Source of the DNA: Clostridia bacterium | GTDB lineage: Bacteria > Bacillota > Clostridia > Oscillospirales > CAG-272 | DNA: 38,272 nucleotides | Reading direction: 5' to 3' | NCBI GenBank assembly: GCA_017621475.1 | Contig: JAGATA010000033.1 | Span: forward strand, 1 to 38,272 | Shown here: one piece after another, positions 26,052 through 34,240 of the stretch | How the letters are laid out: the number at the start of each line of letters is the position of its first letter | Numbering within the stretch: the stretch's first letter is position 1 | Position numbers and translations under genes: made by a program | Notes under the pieces: model-generated | Told to the model about the DNA's origin: nothing | The model's database searches: none | Seen by the model: the letters and a program-made list of their open reading frames with translations, nothing else

Positions 26052-27094
26052 TGTTTGTTCCCCTTATTTATTAACTTATATCTTTCTTTTCTTTCTTTTT
26101 CACGTTCGGAATCGAGCTTTTCTTTGTTTGCGCGTTCATATTTATCGTATGCCACGACTATCTTCTGAACGAGCTTGTGGCGTACAACATCGCGCTCGCT
26201 GAATTCGTGTATTGCAATGTCGTCTATGCCGCGAAGTATCTGCATAGCCTCCACAAGACCGCTTTTTTTGCCGTAGGGAAGATCGACCTGGGTTACGTCG
26301 CCCGTGATGATGGCGCGGCTGCCTGCTCCAAGGCGCGTTAAGAACATTTTCATCTGTTCGGGCGTGGTATTCTGCGCTTCGTCAAGGATGATAAAGGAAT
26401 CGTCAAGCGTTCTGCCGCGCATATATGCAAGCGGCGCTATCTCTATACTGCCGCGCTCGATATGCTTTTGGTATGTTTCCGCACCGAACATTTCAAAGAG
26501 TGCGTCGTAAAGCGGACGAAGATACGGGTCTATCTTCATTTGCAGGTCGCCCGGCAGAAAACCGAGCTTTTCACCGGCTTCAACTGCAGGACGGGTGAGG
26601 ATTATGCGGGAAACTTCTTTATTGCGGAACGCCGTGGATGCTGCGGCTACGGCAAGAAACGTCTTACCCGTACCCGCAGGACCTATTCCGAAAACGATGG
26701 TGTTTTTCTTTATAAGGTCGATATATTTTTTCTGACCGACGGTGCGCGCCTTGATGGGCTTGCCTTGCGTTGTAACGCAGACGCAGTCATCCCCGAAGCG
26801 TTCAAGCTTTTCTCCGCTTTTGATAGTGCCGATGATGTAATCCACCGTCTGCTCCGTTATTTCATTTCCTCGAGCGTCAACACCTTTGAGGTATTCAAGC
26901 ACGCTGTATGCGGCGTTTACCGCATCCGCGTCATCGCCTCGAATGATTATCGCATCTCCGAGCGTGTTGTCCGTTTTCCTATTGGCTATGGAAACGCCGA
27001 ACGCTTTTTCTATCATAGCAGTATTCATATCAAAATTTCCGAAAATATTTGCCGTTTGCTCCATTGTGTCTGTGAGAAGCACTTTTTCGTTCAT
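26048..27094 (-). CDS. phoH: PhoH-family ATPase
   Basis: PhoH-like NTPase (YbeZ/PhoH), often encoded beside ybeY and thought to work with it on RNA. The 348-aa protein has Walker A GPAGTGKT (138-145), Walker B FIILDEAQNTTPEQ, the GSRAIITGDVTQVDLP motif, and a KH-like N-terminal domain (about 40-75). The ATG at 27094 follows GGAGGT at 10 nt; an upstream start in the same frame has no ribosome site. It starts 8 nt after yqfD and overlaps ybeY by ATGA, giving a tight yqfC-yqfD-phoH-ybeY operon. Confidence 0.94.
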   Translation of the reverse strand: MNEKVLLTDTMEQTANIFGNFDMNTAMIEKAFGVSIANRKTDNTLGDAIIIRGDDADAVNAAYSVLEYLKGVDARGNEITEQTVDYIIGTIKSGEKLERFGDDCVCVTTQGKPIKARTVGQKKYIDLIKKNTIVFGIGPAGTGKTFLAVAAASTAFRNKEVSRIILTRPAVEAGEKLGFLPGDLQMKIDPYLRPLYDALFEMFGAETYQKHIERGSIEIAPLAYMRGRTLDDSFIILDEAQNTTPEQMKMFLTRLGAGSRAIITGDVTQVDLPYGKKSGLVEAMQILRGIDDIAIHEFSERDVVRHKLVQKIVVAYDKYERANKEKLDSEREKERKERYKLINKGNKQ

Positions 27095-27102
27095 TAAAAA
27101 AT

Positions 27103-28284
27103 TTACCTCCGGGCGGTTTCTATTTTTACCTCTTTGGCAATGTTCAGAACACATTCTACCGCAAGCGAAAGGGAAAGACCTTCCTCGCTTTCCAAAAGCG
27201 TTAAACTTTTGGAAAGTATATCCGCACCGAAAAGCTCTTTATCGCTTTGTTCGTTTACTTCGTGCAGGGCTTTTCTGTAGGCATCGTTGCGCGAAAGCGT
27301 AACCGTGGTTTCTTCGTATTCTTTGTATATCGTTGTGGTAATGAATATGGGAAGCTCTATTATACCAAAGAGAAATATTTTTCTTTCTTTTACTATTGTA
27401 TCATATTTTTCATAAGGAATGATAGTGTTTTTTGAAAGATTAAGCGATTTTGAGAAAAATTTTATGCTTTTTTTCTCGATTTTCGCACCTGTTTCCGTTT
27501 TTTGGCTCTGTTCAAACGGTACACAGGCTTCAAAAAAGAGTGTTGCCTTTCCATACACGTTTCCGCGCGCACGCACAAGGCGGTAACCGAGTGCTTGCGA
27601 ATCTATCACGCCGGAGATAAGAAGCTCTCCCTTCCTCACGGTTTGTAAGTGCTTTACCTCGCAAACGCCACCGAACACCTCCACTCTCTCTATCTGTGCA
27701 TCGTACCCCGAAATAAGGTTGGAGGGGGAGGAATCTTCCTCTGCGACGGTATCGTCGTTTCGCTCCCGAACGACGATTGTTGCGACAGTGCCGCGCACGT
27801 TGACGGACATAAAAGAAAGGTTACCTGCCTCCAGCACTATCCTTTGGCAAATATCCTTGGTGTCAACGGAATTTTTGAACGTGCCCAGACGAAAACCGTA
27901 TGCGTCAAGACGCGAAAGTATTTCCTCTTCCGTTATGCTTACGTTACCCGTTACGTTTATATCCCATATAAACATAGATGAAAGGCAAATGCAAAGCGCG
28001 AAAAGAAGTATTCCTATAAACATTCCCGTGCGAAGGCGATATCGGCATAGGAGCGCAAGAAGCCCTATTTCCTTTGCTTTTTCCCCGTATGAAAGACCGT
28101 TGCAAATCGCCGTATAACGGCGAAATCCGCGCCGAGTAAGGCAGACGGTGTATTCTCCGTCCTCCTCGCTCATTCTGCCGAAAGGAATACCTGCGCCTAT
28201 GAGTATTCCGCTTACTTTTTCGAATGAATCCTTGGGTATGCTCAGAAGGCACGCGCCGAATATAAAACGAGATATTTTGCTCAT
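27103..28284 (-). CDS. yqfD: YqfD-like sporulation protein
   Basis: A 393-aa membrane protein of the YqfD family, made in the mother cell during sporulation in Bacillus and needed for efficient spore formation. One strong membrane segment (MFIGILLFALCICLSSMFI, about 90-110) is followed by the family motif VTGNVSITEEEILSRLDAYGF. The long extracytoplasmic part is rich in beta structure. The ATG at 28284 (MSKISRF) follows AAGGAG; a start five codons upstream is worse placed. Located between yqfC and phoH as in Bacillus. Confidence 0.9.
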   Translation of the reverse strand: MSKISRFIFGACLLSIPKDSFEKVSGILIGAGIPFGRMSEEDGEYTVCLTRRGFRRYTAICNGLSYGEKAKEIGLLALLCRYRLRTGMFIGILLFALCICLSSMFIWDINVTGNVSITEEEILSRLDAYGFRLGTFKNSVDTKDICQRIVLEAGNLSFMSVNVRGTVATIVVRERNDDTVAEEDSSPSNLISGYDAQIERVEVFGGVCEVKHLQTVRKGELLISGVIDSQALGYRLVRARGNVYGKATLFFEACVPFEQSQKTETGAKIEKKSIKFFSKSLNLSKNTIIPYEKYDTIVKERKIFLFGIIELPIFITTTIYKEYEETTVTLSRNDAYRKALHEVNEQSDKELFGADILSKSLTLLESEEGLSLSLAVECVLNIAKEVKIETARR

Positions 28285-28313
28285 ATGTTCTCCTTGCAAG
28301 TAAAGCTATAAAA

Positions 28314-28346
28314 GCGAAAAATCCGCACCCAAAGCGATTTTTTCGC
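28314..28346. repeat. hairpin repeat between yqfC and yqfD, related to one inside ylbJ
   Basis: GCGAAAAA...TTTTTCGC arms with CGC/GCG inside and the loop motif CACCCAAAGCG. The same design (CTCCCAAAGCG loop) is at 29217-29248 within ylbJ. Confidence 0.6.
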
Positions 28347-28362
28347 GGTTTGAAAACTTTGA

Positions 28363-28644
28363 TCATATAAATTCTATCGACGATATTTCTCCTGAAAGAA
28401 GTATCTTTCCGTCCCCCAAAAAAGAGATTAAAAGGGCAGAACCGCATACGCGCACCGTGCAGGAAGATGTTCTTATTTTTGCCTGTTTCTCGGAGTATTC
28501 ATCTATATTTTTGCAACCGCCGATGAGGAGCTCGTACCTGTCTGCACATTCGAGCGTCATTTTCGGCGCGACAGATGAAATGGTCTTCGGCACGAAGAAG
28601 CTTTTTTCTTTTGTTTGCCCCTGTCTTGCTTTTCTTTTTTTCAT
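28363..28644 (-). CDS. yqfC: YqfC/YabP-family sporulation protein
   Basis: A 93-aa protein of the YabP/YqfC family of small mother-cell sporulation proteins. After a basic N terminus it has the family's beta-rich core (MTLECADRYELLIGGCKNIDEYSE, then VRVCGSALLISFLGDGKILLSGEISSIEF). AAGGAG precedes the ATG at 28644. It heads the minus-strand cluster and is divergent from ylbJ with 72 nt between starts. Confidence 0.88.
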   Translation of the reverse strand: MKKRKARQGQTKEKSFFVPKTISSVAPKMTLECADRYELLIGGCKNIDEYSEKQAKIRTSSCTVRVCGSALLISFLGDGKILLSGEISSIEFI

Positions 28645-28662
28645 AATCTTTTCTCCTTAACG

Positions 28663-28691
28663 GGATATAGTGGAATTTATCGGCATATCTA
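28663..28691 (+). promoter_or_regulatory. possible SigE-type promoter for ylbJ
   Basis: GGATATA (28663-28669), 14-nt spacer, CATATCTA (28684-28691). The -10 matches the SigE consensus only in CATA, so this is weak, but ylbJ belongs to the SigE regulon in Bacillus subtilis. Confidence 0.3.
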
Positions 28692-28716
28692 TTTTATGAG
28701 AAAGGGGGGAGGAATA

Positions 28717-29811
28717 ATGACAAAAAAAGAACGTGTTTTGAAAATTTCGGTCTGTATCGTGTGCGTATGGTGTGTGGTGTTTTCGCTCGTTTTTCCAAAA
28801 GCCGCATCCGATGCGGCTTTTCGCGCTTTGCGCCTTTGCGCCGAGCGCGTGATACCGAGCCTTTTCCTTTTTATTGTGTCGTCAAAAATACTTCTGTCTT
28901 GCGGAGTGGGAAAGTTTTTTTCTTTTTTGACGGGAGGCGTGCTTGAAAAAATGCTGTGCCTTTCAAAAAGCGGATCTGCGGCGGTGATATTGGGGCTTCT
29001 TTGCGGATACCCCACGGGTGCTGTTATAATATCGGAAGCCGTTTTGCGCGGTGAGATGGAGGAAAGAGAGGCGCAGAGCATTCTGCCGTTTGTGACCGCT
29101 GCCTCTCCCGCATTCCTTGCGGGGACTGTGGGAAGCGCTCTTTTTTCTTCCGTTTCGTACGGATATTTGCTAATGTTTTCGCAGACGGTATCAAGCATTA
29201 TTTTGCTTTTGGCAACGCGAAAAAGTCGCTCCCAAAGCGCTTTTTCGCACAAAGGCGAGAAAAGCGGAGAACACCTTTTGCCGCTGCTTTCAAGGGCTGT
29301 GAAAGAGGCAGGCGTTTCCGTTATATACGTTTGCTCGTTTATTACTTTTTTCTGCGTTTTGTCGCAGACGGTGCTACATTTTATTCCATGCACGGGGGCT
29401 GTAAATGCGCTTGTGAACGGCTTTTTTGAAATAAGCGGCGGTTTTGCCGCGCTTGCACAAAATGAATGTACCTTGTTTGAAAAATATTTCCTCGGAGGCG
29501 CTATGCTCGGCTTTTCGGGAATATCCGTTTTTATGCAATCTGCAAGCTTTATTTGCGAAAGCGGAATAAGTATGAAAAAATACGCGCTCGGAAAATGCGT
29601 TCAAGCCGTGCTCTGCGGCGCGATATGCCTTGCCGTGGGCACGATATTTGAAAAAGGAGCTGTGGACACTGCTTTTTCTCTGTTCGGTGTGCAAGCGCCG
29701 AAAATACTTTTGGGTGCAGAATTTGCACTTATTTCGGTGCTGATTTTGGCTCTATGCTTGACTTTCTTTGCTTTGAATTTAAAAATATTCCGCCTTTTTT
29801 CAAAAAAATAA
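28717..29811 (+). CDS. ylbJ: YlbJ-like sporulation integral membrane protein
   Basis: A 364-aa protein with about eight hydrophobic segments and a nucleoside-recognition (Gate)-type core: RVIPSLFLFIVSSKIL, LLCGYPTGAVIISEAVLRGEMEEREAQ and FVTAASPAFLAGTVGSALF are typical of YlbJ, required for spore cortex formation. The ATG at 28717 follows GGGGGGAGG at 4 nt. Two palindromes sit inside the coding sequence (28797-28821 and 29217-29248); the second encodes the RKSRSQSAFSHK hydrophilic stretch between membrane segments, where an insertion would be tolerated. Next gene begins 117 nt later. Confidence 0.85.
   Translation: MTKKERVLKISVCIVCVWCVVFSLVFPKAASDAAFRALRLCAERVIPSLFLFIVSSKILLSCGVGKFFSFLTGGVLEKMLCLSKSGSAAVILGLLCGYPTGAVIISEAVLRGEMEEREAQSILPFVTAASPAFLAGTVGSALFSSVSYGYLLMFSQTVSSIILLLATRKSRSQSAFSHKGEKSGEHLLPLLSRAVKEAGVSVIYVCSFITFFCVLSQTVLHFIPCTGAVNALVNGFFEISGGFAALAQNECTLFEKYFLGGAMLGFSGISVFMQSASFICESGISMKKYALGKCVQAVLCGAICLAVGTIFEKGAVDTAFSLFGVQAPKILLGAEFALISVLILALCLTFFALNLKIFRLFSKK
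28797..28821. repeat. near-perfect palindrome inside ylbJ
   Basis: Arms AAAAGCCGCATC (28797-28808) and GATGCGGCTTTT (28810-28821) around a single C; it resembles a terminator hairpin but is coding (KAASDAAF). It lies about 80 nt past the ylbJ start. Confidence 0.7.
29217..29248. repeat. hairpin repeat inside ylbJ coding sequence
   Basis: Arms GCGAAAAAG and CTTTTTCGC with inner CGCT/AGCG and loop CCCAA. Related to 28314-28346. Confidence 0.6.
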
Positions 29812-29928
29812 GAAAATTTTCAAAAAACTGTGGAAAAAAAACGTTGTCTGATTTATACTATATATGTACAACTATAAATAGGGGAGAACTATGCCTTTTT
29901 GCACCCCTATATCAACGGAGGAATTAAA

Positions 29929-30159
29929 ATGCGTAAACACCGCAAAGACGATAATTTGGAAAAGGTGTGCGCTTTTTGCGAATACGGCACGCTTCTTCCT
30001 GCAGATGCGCAGGGAAATACTTTTGTGCTTTGCAAAAAGAACGGAATGGTCAAGGATACTTCCGTATGCCGCAAATTCAGCTATGATCCCTTGAAAAGAA
30101 ATCCCGCGGGCAACAAGATGCTGCCCGAAATGGAAGCTGTAAATATTGACGAACTTTAA
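29929..30159 (+). CDS. small Cys-rich protein upstream of mutS2
   Basis: A 76-aa soluble protein with CAFC (C14-x2-C17), a later cysteine (LCKKNG) and a fourth (VCRKF), plausibly a four-Cys zinc site. GGAGG precedes the ATG at 29929 at 7-8 nt. The stop ends 7 nt before the mutS2 ATG, which has no clear ribosome site of its own, so MutS2 translation may depend on this gene. No known family recognised; I infer a link to mutS2 from the spacing only. Confidence 0.72.
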   Translation: MRKHRKDDNLEKVCAFCEYGTLLPADAQGNTFVLCKKNGMVKDTSVCRKFSYDPLKRNPAGNKMLPEMEAVNIDEL

Positions 30160-30166
30160 ACCGAAT

Positions 30167-32566
30167 ATGGAAAACACAAAATTTGCGGGCGCTGTCCGCA
30201 CACTTGAATTTGATAAAATACGCGAAAGGCTCGTGCACTTCGCCCCGACAGAGGGCTCAAAGGCGCTTGCACGCTCGCTTATGCCTGTGGCATCCGCCGT
30301 TATGGTGAAAAAGATGCTTGCTGAAACGGACACGGCTTACTCCTGTCTTGCGGCAAAGGGAATGCCGCCGTTCGGCGGTGTCAGCGATATTACTGATGCA
30401 CTTGAACGCGCCGAACGCGATGCTTCGCTCACTCTTCCCGAGCTTCTTGCCGTCGCAAGAGTGCTTGCGGCAACGCGAGCTCTCAAGGATTATAACAGCT
30501 TTGACCACAAGGACGAGGTAACGGCGCTGGACGATTATTTTGTGCGCCTCGTTCCGCAGAAGCACCTTGAGGACGAGATAAATTCCGCGATAATAGGCCC
30601 CGAAACGCTTGCGGATACCGCATCCGACGAGCTTTATAACATCCGCAGAAAAATGCGCGCCGCGGAAAACCGCGTGCGCGAAAACCTGCAAAAATACGTG
30701 ACGGGCGGCACTTATGCAAAATATTTGCAGGATCAGATAATAACGATGCGCGACGGAAGATACGTTATCCCCGTCAAGCTGGAATACAAAAACGAAATAA
30801 AAGGTCTTGTCCACGATACGTCCGCTTCGGGCTCCACTCTTTTCGTAGAGCCGATGTGCGTTGTTGAAACCAACAACGAGATCCGCGTGCTCGAGGGCAA
30901 GGAAAAGGACGAGATCGAACGCATAATCGCAATACTTTCCGCGAAGGTCGGCGCTGTCGCGGGCGTTGTCAAGGCTGATTATGAAATAATAACCGACCTT
31001 GCTTTTATATTTGCCAAAGCACAGCTTTCCTTCTCCTACAACGGTATGAGCCCCGAGATAACGAAGGAAAAAGGGCTGTTCCTTAAATCCGCAAGACATC
31101 CGCTTTTACCCAAGGAAACCGTTGTTCCCATAACCGTGAGCCTTGGAAAAGAGTTTGATACGCTTATTATCACGGGTCCGAACACGGGCGGTAAGACGGT
31201 AACGCTCAAAACCCTCGGCCTTTTCGCACTTATGACTCAGGCAGGCTTGCATATTCCCGCAAACGATGGTTCGACAATGTGCGTTTTTGACGAGATACTT
31301 GCCGACATTGGCGACGAGCAGAGCATAGAGCAATCCCTTTCCACATTCTCCTCCCATATGGTTAAGATAGTGGATATCCTCGGCAGAGTGAGCGAACATT
31401 CCCTTGTGCTTTTCGATGAGCTTGGCGCAGGAACTGACCCTATCGAGGGTGCGGCGCTCGCCACGGCGATAATCGAGGCGGTGAGGGAGAAAAACGCGCT
31501 TATCGCCGCGACGACCCACTACGTGGAGCTTAAATCCTTTGCTATGGATACAGAGGGCGTTTGCAACGCTTCCTGCGAATTTGACGTGGAAACGCTTCGC
31601 CCCACTTATAAGCTTATAATCGGTACGCCCGGGAAATCCAACGCTTTTGCCATTTCCGGCAAGCTCGGACTTCCGAAAGAGATACTTGCGCGCGCCGAAA
31701 GATTTGTTTCGGGCGAGGACAAACGTTTCGAGCGAGTTATAGACAAACTCGAAAGCGAACGAATGAAAATGGAAAAAAGCAGATCCGAGGCGGATATTTT
31801 GCTTTCCGAAATGACGGAAAAGAAAAAAACTTCCGACGACGAAGCCGAAAAACTTCTTGAAGAAGCCAGACGCGAGCTTGATAAAGCGCGTGAACAGGCA
31901 AGACGTATGGTGGAGGCGGCAAAGGCTTCCAGCGAGTTTATCTTTGCAGAGCTTGAAAAAGCGAAGAAGCAGAAGGATAAAGAAAATCTTGCACAAACTC
32001 TTGAAGAAACGCGCAAGGCTATCCGTGCTCACCTTAAAGAAAACAGCGATGAGATAGACCCAGTTTTCAAAACGGAAATGGGAGATTATAAGCTCCCTCG
32101 CTCGCTTAAAGCAGGGGATGGAGTTATCGTTGTCGATCTTAACAAAAAGGGCGAGGTCGTGTCAGCGCCTGATAACCGCGGCAACGTGATGGTAAGGGTC
32201 GGAAACGCCACGATGAAGCTTTCCGCATCCCGACTTATGCTCATAGACGGCAAGACGGTGATTTGCAAAGAAAAAGAGAAAAAGACGACTATCTCACTTT
32301 ATAAGGAGCGCGCCGTAGAATCTTTTGCTCCGCAGCTCGACCTGCGCGGTAAGTACGGCGACGAGGCGTGCGAAATGGTGGATAAATATATAGACGACGC
32401 GCTGCGCGTAGGAGTGAAAACAATACGAATCGTACACGGTAAGGGTACGGGCGTGCTTCGCAGACGTGTTACGGAATTTCTGAAAACGGACAAACGAGTT
32501 CTTTCTGTTCGCATAGGCGAATGGGGAGAAGGAGATACGGGCGTATCTATCGCAGAGCTGCGCTAG
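30167..32566 (+). CDS. mutS2: MutS2, ATPase with Smr endonuclease domain
   Basis: MutS2 is a MutS paralogue without the mismatch-binding domain. It has been linked to suppression of recombination and, in Bacillus, to rescue of collided ribosomes. The 799-aa protein has the helical core, Walker A TGPNTGGKT (K343), Walker B LVLFDELGAGTDP, a long coiled coil (about 510-630, rich in E/K/A), a KOW-like part, and the C-terminal Smr domain (about 725-799) with LDLRG and HGKGTGVLR. All motifs are intact. The ATG at 30167 is taken because family similarity starts just after it. Confidence 0.95.
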   Translation: MENTKFAGAVRTLEFDKIRERLVHFAPTEGSKALARSLMPVASAVMVKKMLAETDTAYSCLAAKGMPPFGGVSDITDALERAERDASLTLPELLAVARVLAATRALKDYNSFDHKDEVTALDDYFVRLVPQKHLEDEINSAIIGPETLADTASDELYNIRRKMRAAENRVRENLQKYVTGGTYAKYLQDQIITMRDGRYVIPVKLEYKNEIKGLVHDTSASGSTLFVEPMCVVETNNEIRVLEGKEKDEIERIIAILSAKVGAVAGVVKADYEIITDLAFIFAKAQLSFSYNGMSPEITKEKGLFLKSARHPLLPKETVVPITVSLGKEFDTLIITGPNTGGKTVTLKTLGLFALMTQAGLHIPANDGSTMCVFDEILADIGDEQSIEQSLSTFSSHMVKIVDILGRVSEHSLVLFDELGAGTDPIEGAALATAIIEAVREKNALIAATTHYVELKSFAMDTEGVCNASCEFDVETLRPTYKLIIGTPGKSNAFAISGKLGLPKEILARAERFVSGEDKRFERVIDKLESERMKMEKSRSEADILLSEMTEKKKTSDDEAEKLLEEARRELDKAREQARRMVEAAKASSEFIFAELEKAKKQKDKENLAQTLEETRKAIRAHLKENSDEIDPVFKTEMGDYKLPRSLKAGDGVIVVDLNKKGEVVSAPDNRGNVMVRVGNATMKLSASRLMLIDGKTVICKEKEKKTTISLYKERAVESFAPQLDLRGKYGDEACEMVDKYIDDALRVGVKTIRIVHGKGTGVLRRRVTEFLKTDKRVLSVRIGEWGEGDTGVSIAELR

Positions 32567-32583
32567 ATATACGATGAAATGCA

Positions 32584-32690
32584 TAGGCGAGCATTGCTTG
32601 CTTGAGTAAAAAGTAAAAAATAAAGATAAAAAAAGATAAGGAACTTTTTAGGAGAGTTCTTTGGCTTACCTTTCTTGCAAGAAAGGTAAG
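32584..32690. repeat. repeat modules between mutS2 and rhaB
   Basis: GGCGAGCATTGCTTGC (from 32584) matches half of the element after ybeY. Further on, GTTCTTTGG precedes a perfect 26-nt palindrome at 32665-32690 with half-site CTTACCTTTCTTG. The same GTTCTTTG-plus-hairpin layout occurs at the recO 3' end. The palindrome ends 18 nt before the rhaB start. I see no clear promoter here. Confidence 0.65.
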
Positions 32691-32708
32691 GAAAGGAGAA
32701 GATGAAAT

Positions 32709-34187
32709 ATGGCGAAAAAACTTAAAATGCTTGCTATCGACCTTGGCGCATCCAGCGGCAGAGGTATCGTCGGTACTTTTGACGGCGAAAAGATAGCTCT
32801 TGCGGAAAACCACCGTTTTACGAACGACCCCACTATGGCGGCAGGTCAGTTCACTTGGGACATCCTTCGCATTTTCCACGAGATCAAGCAGTCCATCCGC
32901 AACTGCTCGCTTTCCGAAGACAAGGACATCGCTTCCATCGGTATCGACACCTGGGGCGTTGACTTCGGTCTTCTCGGCAAGGACGGAAAGCTCCTTGCAA
33001 ATCCCGTGCATTACAGAGACACAAGAACAGTCGGCGTTCCCGAAGAAGCATTCAAGACATTCCCACGTGAAAAGCTCTACGACCTTACGGGTATTCAGGT
33101 AATGGATTTCAACTCCCTTTACCAGCTTCTTGCTTTGCAGAGAGATAACCCCGAACTTCTCGGAATTGCAAAGGATATGCTCTTTGTTCCCGACCTTCTT
33201 AACTACTTCCTTACGGGCAAAAAGCAGACGGAATACACCATAGCTTCCACATCCCAGCTTCTTGATGCAAGATCAAGAAACTGGTCAAGCGAAATAATCG
33301 AAAAATTCGGTCTTCCCAAGCACATCTTCTCGGACATCGTTGAGCCAGGCACGGTTTGCGGCAAGCTTCGCGACGACGTAAAGGAAGAATGCGGCGGTAT
33401 CGACCCCACAGTTATTTCCGTAGGCGCACACGACACGGCTTCCGCAGTTGTTGCGGTTCCCGCAAAGAGCGATAAATTTATCTGGATCAGCTCCGGTACT
33501 TGGTCCATCATGGGTACGGAAACAAAAGCTCCGCAGATCAGCGAAAAATCCTCTGCATACAACTTTACAAACGAAGGCGGCTACGAGGGCACGTTCCGCT
33601 TCTCCAAGAATATTACAGGACTTTGGGTTCTTCAGGAATCGCGCAGACAGTGGATGCGCGAAGGTACAAAGTACGGTTTTGGCGAGCTCGTTGAAATGGG
33701 CAAGGCGGCAAAACCCCTCCAGAGCTTTATCAACCCTGATGATCCCAGATTCGGCGTTCCCGGCAACATTCCGAAGAAGATCCGCGAATACTGCGCGGAA
33801 ACAAACCAGCCTATCCCCGAAACAGTAGGGGAGATCGTTCGTTGCATCAGCCAGAGCTTGGCTATGCGCTACAGATGGACGGTTGAAAAGATCGACGAAA
33901 TGGTTGGCGAGCGTATGCCCGCTATCAACATCGTCGGCGGCGGTACACAGGATAAGCTCCTTTCCCAGCTTTCCGCAAACGCTTGCGGCAGACCCGTATT
34001 TACAGGTCCTGTTGAAGCAACGGCACTTGGCAACATCGCGGCTCAGGCTATTGCAAACGGAGAGATCAAGGATCTTTGCGAAGCACGCGAGGTTATTGCC
34101 AACTCTTTCGAGATCGAAGAATTCTACCCCGAAAACAACGCGGCAGAATGGGACGAAGCTTACGAAAAGTTCAAAAAGCTTATCTGA
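32709..34187 (+). CDS. rhaB: RhaB, rhamnulokinase
   Basis: FGGY-family sugar kinase that phosphorylates L-rhamnulose at O1 with ATP. The 492-aa length matches RhaB (about 489). The N-terminal phosphate-1 motif AIDLGASSGRGIVG, SIGIDTWGVDFGLL, the YRDTRT motif, VGAHDTASAVVAVP and INIVGGGTQDKLLSQLSANACGRPV in the C-terminal lobe are all characteristic. AGGAGA precedes the ATG. First gene of the rha operon; rhaA starts 53 nt later. C-rich codon endings and strong ribosome sites suggest high expression. Confidence 0.95.
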   Translation: MAKKLKMLAIDLGASSGRGIVGTFDGEKIALAENHRFTNDPTMAAGQFTWDILRIFHEIKQSIRNCSLSEDKDIASIGIDTWGVDFGLLGKDGKLLANPVHYRDTRTVGVPEEAFKTFPREKLYDLTGIQVMDFNSLYQLLALQRDNPELLGIAKDMLFVPDLLNYFLTGKKQTEYTIASTSQLLDARSRNWSSEIIEKFGLPKHIFSDIVEPGTVCGKLRDDVKEECGGIDPTVISVGAHDTASAVVAVPAKSDKFIWISSGTWSIMGTETKAPQISEKSSAYNFTNEGGYEGTFRFSKNITGLWVLQESRRQWMREGTKYGFGELVEMGKAAKPLQSFINPDDPRFGVPGNIPKKIREYCAETNQPIPETVGEIVRCISQSLAMRYRWTVEKIDEMVGERMPAINIVGGGTQDKLLSQLSANACGRPVFTGPVEATALGNIAAQAIANGEIKDLCEAREVIANSFEIEEFYPENNAAEWDEAYEKFKKLI

Positions 34188-34240
34188 ACCGGTAAATAAT
34201 TTAACGAACATATAAACGAAATAAAAAAGGAGAATGTAAA

